From the NCBI GenBank assembly GCA_016711805.1, contig JADJSH010000002.1, positions 1 to 15,376 of the forward strand: a stretch of DNA of 15,376 nucleotides. The letters are read 5' to 3'. Of the stretch, positions 7,836-15,376 are shown in pieces. This DNA is from Bacteroidota bacterium (lineage in GTDB: Bacteria; Bacteroidota; Bacteroidia; B-17B0; Aurantibacillaceae). The position numbers were made by a program, and so were the translations under genes. Within the stretch, counting starts at the first letter, position 1. Every line of letters begins with the position of its first letter. The notes beneath the pieces are model-generated. The model was not told where the DNA came from. It was given only the letters and a program-made list of their open reading frames with translations, and did not search any database.

Positions 7836-7868
7836 AAAAGTCCGTTTACCAATGGCAAACGGACTTTT
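7836..7868 (-). terminator. Terminator of trxA
   Basis: The arms AAAAGTCCGTTT (7836-7847) and AAACGGACTTTT (7857-7868) are perfect, with two further C-G pairs near the loop. It lies 18 nt beyond the trxA stop on the minus strand and has a T-rich tail in that direction. The outer arm AAAAAGTCCG (7835-7844) is the same as that of the terminator at 826-856. Confidence 0.88.
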
Positions 7869-7886
7869 AAATTTGTGATCAGAAGA

Positions 7887-8205
7887 TTACATGTGTGAAT
7901 CTAACTTTCCAGCTAAAATATTTTTTGCAGCAACACCAACGTGTTTTCTACAACTTCACCATTTTTAAAGAACAATAATGTAGGAATATTTCTAATACCG
8001 TATTTTGCTGAAATACCTGAGTTATTATCAACATTTACTTTTTCCAATAACTGCTTTTCCTGCATATTCTGTAGATAATTCTTCAACTACTGGACCAACC
8101 ATACGGCAAGGACCACACCACTCTGCCCAAAAAATCTACTAATACTGGTTTGTCTGATTTTAATACTAATTCTTCGAAGTTAGCGTCTGTTATTTCTAAT
8201 GCCAT
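7887..8205 (-). pseudogene. trxA: Thioredoxin, interrupted by three homopolymer indels
   Basis: A small cytoplasmic disulfide reductase. Read on the minus strand from the ATG at 8205, the protein begins MALEITDANFEELVLKSDKP and breaks at a run of six A (plus strand 8129-8134, one too many). It breaks again at a run of five T (8039-8043, one too many) and at a run of four T (7944-7947, one too few). With these corrected the product is 105 residues with the active site WCGPC at 29-33, the cis-proline in RNIPTLLFF (P74) and the tail HVGVAAKNILAGK, all standard for thioredoxin. Three shifts that restore a perfect family member argue for sequence error, so the gene is probably functional in the organism. 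It has its own promoter and terminator. Confidence 0.9.
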
Positions 8206-8242
8206 TTTATTTTTCGTTTTAGGTTTATATTTTTTTGAATTA

Positions 8243-8274
8243 CTAAATTAACTCTGTTACACTCAATAATCAAA
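8243..8274 (-). promoter_or_regulatory. Putative trxA promoter
   Basis: On the minus strand, TTTG (plus 8271-8274), a 20-nt spacer and TAATTTAG (plus 8243-8250) resemble the Bacteroidota TTTG/TAnnTTTG boxes with one mismatch. The trxA ATG is 37 nt downstream. Confidence 0.5.
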
Positions 8275-8319
8275 CTTTAAACCAAATAGTTTTCCATGCC
8301 TTTTTGACATTATTTGAGT

Positions 8320-11300
8320 AAAGTCACATGACCAATCATACTATGTTTTTCACTTAAAACGTCTGTTACCTGAGCTTTCCACACATAAACCTCTTGTTTT
8401 GTTGATTCAAAATCACCTTTCCCTTAATACTGCCATCCCAAGCATTATTAATGTCATCAGTTTCAAAACCAAAGCGCCCCATCTATCAAATACCTGTAGT
8501 TTTAAATTGAGCAATACCTACTCAACTGCTTTAAAACCATCATTTGTTCCATCGCTATTTGGCGTAAAGGCATTTGGCACATAAATCACATATGCTGGTT
8601 TAATTTCTATTTGTTTAATAATAGAATCTCTACAACCATAAGAGTTCACAGCAACCTGCATAATTGACACTATTTTTGCAACATCTGTATTAAAAGTGTA
8701 ATTAAAATTAGGAGTGTTTCTAACTGTTCCATCATTAAACATGTATTTAATAGTACTTGCTCCAATCGATCTATCTTCCACTTCTATCATTGGTGTTGTA
8801 ATTTCAACTTCTTCAGGAGTAACATTAAAGTTTGCTACCGGCAAAGGATATACATTTACCAAACTTGGCATAGTTAAACTACTAACACAGCCACTATCTG
8901 AAACGACTTTTAACATCACATTATAATTTCCAGTTGAGTAGCAGTGTGTGGGATTTTGAGAATAATCAGGATTACTATTATCTCCAAAAATCCATTGATG
9001 TGTCACGATGTTTCCACTTCCAATAGTTGAGTTGTTGATGAACTGAACACATAAACTTGGACAGCCCGTATTATTTTGTGCTGCAAATAAAGCAGATGGT
9101 GTAGCGTTTACATATGCTGATTTAATAATACTATTAGTACAACCATATTGTTTGCACTTCCAGTTTTTCGCCATAGTTTCCAGATTGTAAATAAATGTAT
9201 TGAGGATTTTGTTGATTATTGTCTATCAAATTATCTCCATTAAAATCCCACATAAGATGTAATTGTACCATCGCTACTCGTTGCCAAGCTTGTAAAATGT
9301 GAGCTTGCAGGCATGCAATTAGATGGTACAGAAAATTAGCAGTAGGATTATAGTGCACTACTACTGGATTTAAATTTTGATTAACACAACTGTTATTTGA
9401 AATAGCCATTAATCGTGTTTGTTGTGTGCCAGCAGTAGGGTAAATATGACTTGGATTAGCCGTTGAATCATCTATCGTTCCATTGTTTTCAAAATCAACA
9501 GTATTTAATAATAGTACCACTAGCAATACTACTTTGATTACTAAACTGAAAAGTTGCTTGATTTAAACAGGTAGTAGTTGATTGAAAATTAACCGTTGGT
9601 TTTGGATGTACCGTTACTAGTTGTGAAACAAATTTACACAACCAAAATTACTAGAAGTAATTAATGAAACATTAAAACTTCAAAACCATTATATAAATGA
9701 GAAGGATTAGCTAATAAAGAAGATGTATTATCTCCAAAAAAAGCCATTGGTTATTTACAGATTTACGACCACTAATGATGTTGATTGATTTGTAAATGTC
9801 ATTTGAGTTCCTTCACAAACTGGAGAAGCATTAAATTGCGCAACAGGATTTGGATAAACCGTAACAACTAATGTACGAGTTGCTGAACAATTTAAATTGG
9901 AGATAGCCATCAACTGTGTTGTGTAAGTTCCAGGATTACTAAATATGGTACTTGCTGTTTGAGTTTGTATTATCAGGTGTTCCATCTGATGTGTAGTAAT
10001 CCCAGATGTAATTTGAAATACTTCCCTCACAATGGACGAGAACTCTTTACATAATTAGTTAGTCAGATTCCTTCACATACATTATTGGCTGTAAACATCA
10101 CGTTTGGCAAAGGATTTACAGTTACTTGTTGTGAAATACTATTACTGCAATTTGAATTAGTGGTAATATTTAATGTTACATTATAAGTTCCTGCATTAGC
10201 ATATTGATGTGTTGGTTGATTTAATACTGATTGAGTACCATCTCCAAATTGCCAAGTAGTATTAGTTATAAAACCTGTAGTAACTGTTGAGAATTAGTAG
10301 AAACTTGTTAGTTGTCCCATATAAACACACATTGTTAGCTACAAAAGCTGCTGTTGGCAAAGGACTAATAGTTTACAGGAACAATAGCAGTATCTCTGCA
10401 ACCCATATTACTTGTTAATGATTAACTGTGCGTTATAAGTTCCATTGTTAATGTAATTGTTTAATCCATTTTGCGTATGGAGAGGTATTGCCATCTCCGT
10501 ATGTCCAATTGTTGGAAGTGATACTTCCACTGGTATAATTACTTGTATTAATAAAACCAATAGTGTGAGCTACAAACCGAAGGTTGTACTGAAATAAAAT
10601 TTGCATTTGGTTTTGGAAACTCGGTTAACAAATAAGTTATGGTTGGGCCAGGACAACCAGTTACTGTTGTTAAATTTAATGTATAAAAACCATGAGTTCC
10701 TGTTGTTAGTACGTTGTCCTGTTGCTAGATGTTCCATTTGGCAATGTCAATTATAAGTTGCAAAACCAACAGGTGCTGCTAATTGAATAGTTGGACCTTG
10801 ACATAAATATTGTTTTGAGTAATATTAAAATTAGAACAACTTCCCATCAATATAGAACGCAGCATAATGTCCGCCTAAAGAACAATCTTGTGTTGTAAAT
10901 CTAATAGTAACATCTTGCCCAATGTGATTAGTTAAATCAACGCTAACATTTGTCCAAGGTTTGTAAACTACATTAGCGCAATTTTGTAGAATTAACGAAG
11001 CCGGGTATTTTTGCCAGCAGCTACATTATAATAGGTACAAGGAATTTGTACGCCATTAGAATCTAACATTTCGATTTTGAAATTTTGGTTGATCTGCTGT
11101 TAGCGTCTTAGGATCTTGAAAACAACTGCATAGCGATAGGTGAAATTTGCATTAGCCGATGTCACTAATCATGTTTCTAATCTATCTGCAATACCGCCCT
11201 TGCCGTTGTTTCCTAATCTTACAGAAAAATTTTCCACCAGCTGCTACTAATGGAAATCCGCCGCCAACATCAATACCTGCACCAGTTTGATTACTTTGAG

Positions 11301-11706
11301 CGCCTCCAGCATTTTGACAACAGCCCAATGCATTGTATGCGGGATTGTAGCCTGTGGAAGTTGACCAGCCATTTAGATTTCCAGATTCGAAATCAATGTT
11401 AGTACATGCTTGTTGTGGAGTGTTTGGATGACCTGAGATACGTTGAGGAGAGAAGTACGTATCGCGAATATAATCTCGCTTGTGAGCATAAATGAATTCA
11501 GGCAAATCATTTACGGATGTGTGATGAGACCAATAAAAATTAGTCCATTGTTTTTGTATTAAAGTTGGCTAAACTGTCCAATCGGAGATACAAGTGACAG
11601 TTTTGCCCGTTTGCTGCTTGAGTGCAGAAGAACAGCCAGCAGAACTGCGGTTAGTAAATAAGTTTTCTTGGGATTTAGGTTTTTAAATGTTTGTAAATGA
11701 TTTCAT
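8320..11706 (-). pseudogene. Large secreted PKD-repeat protein with type IX C-terminal sorting domain, many indels
   Basis: Read on the minus strand from an ATG at 11706 (MKSFTN, then a hydrophobic signal-like TYLLTAVLLAVLL) to a TAA at 8320, about 1,130 residues. The N-terminal part has a MAM/jelly-roll-like region with TNIDFESGNLNGW and RFTTQDCSLGGHYAAFYIDG. About eight PKD-like repeats follow, shown by motifs such as WTYGDGN, WQFGDGTQ, WDFNGDN and WIFGDNSNPDY at rising positions toward the C terminus. The end carries VIYVPNAFTPNSDGTNDGFK (near 8520-8580) and VFDRWGALVFET, with a final IGHVTLLK. This is the CHU_C/type B domain that directs type IX secretion, so the protein is exported and placed on or shed from the cell surface, perhaps for adhesion. 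At least ten single-base shifts break the frame, spread evenly, with every piece still in order, which fits sequence error better than decay. Confidence 0.88.
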
Positions 11707-11855
11707 GCTTTTTGTTTTTTATTTTTAAAATTTAATGAAAGCTATAAAAGCTTAATAATCTTGATTTTGTGAAATTCTATAATATTGTACGACGGGATTT
11801 TCTAAAAAAGTTTTAGTTTTAGTCTGTTTTTTTTCAACTCTTATACTAATTTATA

Positions 11856-11863
11856 TATCTTTA
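11856..11863 (+). promoter_or_regulatory. Possible -7 box upstream of the CCC-type gene
   Basis: TATCTTTA resembles TAnnTTTG and lies 41 nt before the ATG at 11905. No TTTG is seen at the expected upstream distance, so this is weak. The rest of the 198-nt gap shared with the divergent PKD gene is AT-rich without other recognisable signals. Confidence 0.3.
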
Positions 11864-11904
11864 AGTCAAAATAAAAAAAACATATTTCGATAATCTCAAT
11901 AAAC

Positions 11905-12311
11905 ATGGAAGAAAATAACACCTCTAATCAAATTTGCAACAAGGATCAAATCAAAATCAGCAGTTTAATAATCAAATGGCGCAAAAAGATTTACCAAATG
12001 CACCAGGTGCGATGGTTTTAGGCATTATTTCTATTTTTTTTAGCATGATTTGGTGTTACTGGATAGGTTCAATAATCTCTTTAACCTGCGGTATTATTGG
12101 CTTAGTTTTAGCAAAAAGTGGCCAAAAACTACTTGAAGCTAATGAGAATCAATATACTCTATCTTCATCAAATAATAATAACGCTGGAAAAATCATGTCA
12201 ATTATTGGCATCTGTTTAGCCTCTATCGAATTATTAGTTTTAATAGTTGTATTACTATTTTTTGGGACATTGGTTGGCATGGGTGCTAATGCTAATAAAT
12301 GGCCATACTAG
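11905..12311 (+). CDS. CCC-motif-type small membrane protein (one frameshift)
   Basis: The ATG at 11905 gives MEENNTSNQ. After a missing base near 11928-11933 (CAAATTT where CAAAATTT is expected) the frame becomes QQGSNQNQQFNNQ and stays open to 12311. The protein has a Q/N-rich cytoplasmic head, LPNAPGAMVLGIISIFFSM and a membrane pair around ISLTCGIIGLVLAKSGQKLL, a polar loop with YTLSSSNNNN, then AGKIMSIIGICLASIELL and a last membrane segment. This is the layout of the Bacteroidota family I know as CCC motif membrane protein (related to DUF4190). The CCC itself is replaced here by IWCYW. Function unknown. It sits 21 nt before the DUF2752 gene, so the two are probably co-transcribed. Confidence 0.72.
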
Positions 12312-12332
12312 GTATTCTAAATAAATTGATCA

Positions 12333-12651
12333 ATGATAGACTGGCTTGAGCATAATTTACTGCCTTGCTTTTTAAAATCTCATTTTGGCTTGGAATGCCC
12401 GGGATGCGGTATGCAGCGAAGTTTGATTGCTTTATTAAAAGGAGATATTTTAGAATCACTACATTACCACGTTGCGTTAATCCCTTTTATTATTACCATC
12501 AGTTTATTAATAGCACAGTTAATTATTAAACACGAAAAGGGTAAATGGGGTGATGTAGGCTTTTATTATTACTACAGGAGATACAGTCTAGTTTCAGTTT
12601 ATAATAAAGCAAAATAATGCTATTTCAAACACACTAGCTCCTCTTCAATAA
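12333..12651 (+). CDS. DUF2752 membrane protein (C-terminus frameshifted)
   Basis: The frame from 12333 stops at 12617 with an unconvincing tail (GFYYYYRRYSLVSVYNKAK). The N-terminal two thirds are typical of DUF2752: a short start, the ECPGCGMQRSLIALLKGD motif with C22 and C25, LHYHVALIPF, then a hydrophobic segment. Removing one G from the run at 12547-12550 moves to a frame reading AFIITTGDTV and then FQFIIKQNNAIS, which with one or two more small corrections ends at 12651, about 105 residues. The second hydrophobic stretch makes this the better version. Biochemical function is unknown; the CPGCGM pair may bind metal or form a disulfide. The corrected end overlaps the convergent flippase end by 18 nt. 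Confidence 0.75.
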
Positions 12652-13941
12652 TTCAAAGTCTTTCTTAAATCGAAGTAAATCTAGCAGACTAAACTTGTTT
12701 CTTTTAGGAAGACAGCGCAATATAATGGTTGCCCACAAAATATGAAAGACAAGCAGAATAGGAAGCTCCCCAACAATTGAAATCTTTTGCAATTAAATAT
12801 CAGCTCACACACCTAATCATTAGTTGTAGCAACACAACTTCTTGCTATTGTAAGATGCGTTGCTTTTTCCTAAACCAGCAAAATAATGACCTTAATAATC
12901 GTAGCAAAACTGATAAATAAAATACCTGGAGATAAATACATCATCACCGTTTTTGCGTGAATAAAATCTTCACACCCAACAAGAAAACAAAAACTCTTTT
13001 GGAATAAAGTATAAAACCACTATGAAAGTAAACTCCAACAAAAAAGCAAATCTTAGCTAATAACAATGCGATCTTCGCATTATTTGCTGGATCTTTTCAT
13101 TGGCTATATAAGTTAAAATAATAGGCGAAACACTCCCGCTAATTATCAAACAGACTCAATTAAAGATGTTGCACTCGAGGTAAATACCTAGCAAAACAGT
13201 ATTGCCTAATAAATAGAAATTGTATAGCGATTACTGAGCATGTGACACAAATTTGCTAATTGATTATAGAAACCATTTTCAATAATACGTTTTGGTTCAA
13301 ATAGAGTTAATGTATTATTGTGATTTTTGAAAATGCTAGCTACTTGAATTATAGATACTATAATAGCCGCTGAAAAGGACACGTAAAGCGCAATGATATA
13401 ACTATCGATTGTTTTGATACTGGAAAACGAAAAACATTAAAAATAAAACCGATAACAATAATGCTGGCTGAAAAATTCAAAAAATTGTAGATTTTAATTC
13501 TTTCTTTAGCCAATATAATTACCATATGAAACGAATAGATGATAATTAATAAGGATAAAACCAATAAATGAACCCAATGATGAATGGAGCCTACTTCCAA
13601 AAAACGAATAGAAAAAGCATGACAGCAACGCACAAAATAGTACAAATGATTGCCCATAAAAGACCTGAAGATTATATCTTTTGAAAACTTTGGAATAAAA
13701 TACACAAAGCTTATATCCTGTGTATATTTCATTTATGATTTGAATAATAGCGATATTAAAGATTAATAAAACTCCACTTGCCTCTAATATCACTGCCTAA
13801 TTGTTGGCAAGACACTAGCAAAATTGCCAAATTAATAAAAGCCACAAAGCCTTTAGTAAATAAAGTAGATATGATCTTTTTAACAAGTGTATCTTTTAAA
13901 TCAGGGAAACCTAAAAATATGAATTTTAGCGGACTTGTCAT
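12634..13941 (-). pseudogene. Polysaccharide/O-antigen flippase-like membrane protein, several indels
   Basis: Read on the minus strand from ATG 13941 to TAG 12634 (1,308 nt, about 435 residues, the usual length for Wzx/PST flippases). The start reads MTSPLKFIFLGF and continues KKIISTLFTKGFVAFINLAI, then QQLGSDIRG, the typical first transmembrane pair. Later segments in shifted frames include NIAIIQIINEIYTGYKL, VYFIPKFSKDIIFRSF, IIENGFYNQLANLCHMLSNR and YNFYLLGNTVLLGIY. The C terminus is LRCLPKRNKFSLLDLLRFKK then DFELLKRS. Such proteins move undecaprenyl-linked glycans across the inner membrane. Neighbouring FkbM and GT9 genes support a surface-glycan role. Several single-base shifts break the frame, so internal residues are uncertain. 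Confidence 0.72.
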
Positions 13942-13956
13942 ATAATGCAAGTTTAA

Positions 13957-14118
13957 CTATAATTTAATCCAATATACTCGTTCTTTTTTCATCAATACTT
14001 CTTCAAAAAAAAGTTCCGTAGCCCAAGCTATGCAACATTTTTTTTCATCGTCTTGATAAAAATCACTTCGTATTTTTGACCAGATTATATTACACTTCGT
14101 ATAACAATAAAATTTGCT
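13957..14118 (-). other. Open frame of 53 codons, unidentified; possible remnant or shifted gene end
   Basis: On the minus strand a frame is open between a stop at 14119-14121 and a TAG at 13957-13959. It includes DFYQDDEKKCCIAWATELFF and then EEVLMKKERVYWIKL, which looks protein-like, and ends 15 nt before the flippase start, as an upstream operon partner would. It has no credible start codon in frame. Its upstream part would have to overlap the FkbM start, or the reading is spoiled by indels. I cannot assign a family. Confidence 0.3.
14064..14102. repeat. Two direct copies of CACTTCGTAT
   Basis: CACTTCGTAT occurs at 14064-14073 and again at 14093-14102, 29 nt start to start, between the divergent flippase side and the FkbM gene. 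The spacing is close to three helical turns, which could suit a regulator site, but two 10-mers may also be chance. Confidence 0.35.
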
Positions 14119-14127
14119 TTATATTGT

Positions 14128-14932
14128 ATGCTTATTAGCTAAACTCGGTTTTACGAGACAATTAATTAAAAGCATATTACTATCTTTTTAAACATATATT
14201 ATAAAGAAAGAGGTATTGCCATTACCATACTTTAAACTGGAAAATCTTTCCAGAGAAGTAGAATTTGATGCAGAATTAGTATTACTAGAGTTTTTATTAA
14301 ATAAAGATTCTGTGTTTTTTTGATATTGGTGCTAATAAGGGCGAATATGTCTATTAGCACTGAAAGATTAATAAACTCCAAAAACATCTATTTATTAGAC
14401 CCGAAAAAGATTGAACAAACAATTTAGTACCATTTTTAAAAATTGCAACGTATTTGATGTGGCTTTGTCTGACTCTGCTGGAACACATCAATTTAAAATT
14501 CCCGTTATAAATGGCGTAGCTGATAATTGCTTGAGTTCATTAGAAGTGAATCATAAAGAAGATAACGAAACTGAAGCGATTGTGTATGAGGTAAAAACAA
14601 ACACTTTAGATAATTTCACCAAAAGAAAAAAAAATGTGTTTCCCTGATTTAGTAAAAATTGATGTGGAAGGACATGATTATCTGTTTTGAAAGGTGCTGA
14701 GCACTGTATATCAACTCATACACCCTACTCTAATTATTGAAATAGAACAGCGTCATCATCAAGACATTAACATTGATTCTGTTTTTGACAACTTTAAACA
14801 AAAGGCTACCATGCTTATTATTATTCAAAAAAAACACGCTCAATTATTTCCTTACGATAACAAATGACATCTAACTAACTCGAAAGAATATTTTGGAAAA
14901 ATTGATTATATCATGCTACATTTTATTCATAG
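14128..14932 (+). pseudogene. FkbM-family methyltransferase, several indels
   Basis: An S-adenosylmethionine-dependent O-methyltransferase of the FkbM type, often found in surface-glycan loci. The likely start is the ATG at 14128, leading after a one-base shift into AKLGFTRQLIKSILLSF. Clear motifs follow in order, in alternating frames: LSREVEFDAELVLLEFLL; the SAM-binding FFDIGANKGEY (near 14310-14350); NIYLLDPKK; FDVALSDSAGTHQFKI in a longer clean stretch (14411-14647); then FPDLVKIDVEGHDY, VLKGAEHCI and PTLIIEIEQRHH; and KGYHAYYYSKK near the end. The exact end is unsure: TGA at 14865-14867 or, if that is an error within YDNK-HLTNSKEYFGKIDYI, a TAG at 14930-14932. The length of about 265 residues is normal for the family. 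Confidence 0.78.
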
Positions 14933-15376
14933 CAATAATACAACGATAAAATCCGTTGATGTCATCAATAAAGAAATTGCCATTAAAAATAAAACCTTGA
15001 GTTTAAACCCACATAAAAAAGCGTTATTTTTCTCCTACCCGGAGTTGGAGATGCCATTTTGCTTGTTCCATTAGTTAATGATTTAAAAAAGCAAGGTTAT
15101 TTTTATTTACGGGTTTATTTACGTCGTCTTTCGGCTGTGAATCTATTTTGAAAATACGCAATTATTTGACGATGTAAAATCAAGAAAAAATAAATTGCTA
15201 TTTGTTTATTTTCTATTTTAAATTTCCCGAAAATATGATGCAGTATTGCGATCATTTTTCATTCAGCTAAATCTAACTTAACACTTGCGGCATTTTAGGA
15301 AAAGATGTTATACAATTATAAAATTCACTTCTTCTCAAAAGAAGCTCTCCAGCTATTCATTTCATCGATCAAAACC
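14913..15376 (+). pseudogene. Glycosyltransferase family 9 (heptosyltransferase-like), N-terminal part, indels, cut by window end
   Basis: The pieces in order are NPHKKALFF, LLPGVGDAILLVPLVNDLKK (near 15030-15090), YFENTQLFDDVKS, and FHSAKSNLTLAAFLGKDVI (near 15258-15312). The PGVGDAILLVPLV block is the start signature of GT9 enzymes, which transfer heptose or other sugars from nucleotide donors to LPS or related glycans in the cytoplasm. The start is uncertain: the ATG at 14913 is in frame with KKALFF, the ATG at 14959 needs one shift. At least four single-base shifts are needed within 460 nt, the densest damage in the window. The gene continues past the window end. Following FkbM directly, it is probably in the same operon. 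Confidence 0.68.

Noticed and set aside
8399..8926. Plus-strand frames at 8399-8584 and 8714-8926
   Set aside because: They are antisense shadows of the PKD/CHU_C protein, whose minus-strand motifs are clear.
9100..11000. Recurrent short similarities that might suggest a CRISPR or DNA repeat array
   Set aside because: The repeats are degenerate PKD domain codons at about 250-300 nt spacing, not identical short repeats with unique spacers.
14064..14102. loxP-like site (ACTTCGTATA resemblance)
   Set aside because: Only a short part matches, the two copies are direct and not inverted, and no recombinase gene is present.
14411..14647. Independent 78-aa protein
   Set aside because: It is the middle of the FkbM methyltransferase; motifs before and after it lie in neighbouring frames.

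Overview
The window is AT-rich (about one third G+C by eye) and looks like a chromosomal segment of a member of the Bacteroidota. Several things point that way: a protein ending in a type IX secretion (CHU_C/type B) sorting domain after PKD-like repeats, an apolipoprotein N-acyltransferase with the LVPGVE variant of its active-site loop, a TPR-TM-SpoIIE phosphatase, a CCC-motif-type membrane protein, and promoter-like TTTG-N19/20-TAnnTTTG boxes in place of E. coli-type boxes. I cannot name a genus.

Layout. 1-807 (+) is the 3' part of an Asn/Gln/Gly-rich secreted protein of unknown function, closed by a strong hairpin terminator. 872-2473 (+) is lnt and 2537-4693 (+) is the SpoIIE-type phosphatase sensor. 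4799-6206 (+) is dihydrolipoyl dehydrogenase, broken by one extra base. 6265-6789 (+) is a DinB/YfiT-type protein. 6851-7366 (+) is a two-gene toxin-antitoxin module with its own promoter and terminator; both genes carry single-base shifts that hide them from simple ORF calling. 7436-7633 (-) is a 65-aa unknown protein with a long hairpin upstream. 7887-8205 (-) is thioredoxin with three homopolymer indels. 8320-11706 (-) is a large secreted PKD-repeat protein with many indels. 11905-12651 (+) holds two small membrane proteins (CCC-motif type, DUF2752). 12634-13941 (-) is a polysaccharide flippase. 14128-15376 (+) is an FkbM methyltransferase followed by the start of a GT9 (heptosyltransferase-like) glycosyltransferase, cut by the window end.

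From about 7.9 kb onward most genes need single-base corrections, mostly in homopolymers, and even thioredoxin needs three. The simplest reading is residual sequencing or assembly error toward a contig end, not mass gene decay. In this half the gene spans are therefore more reliable than any single open frame.

Functionally the window combines envelope biogenesis (lnt, flippase, FkbM, GT9), surface display through type IX secretion, housekeeping redox enzymes (lpd, trxA) and one accessory toxin-antitoxin pair. I found no CRISPR array, rRNA, tRNA, insertion sequence or phage module. The least explained items are the 65-aa protein with its 5' hairpin, the N/Q/G-rich secreted protein, and a small orphan frame beside the flippase.
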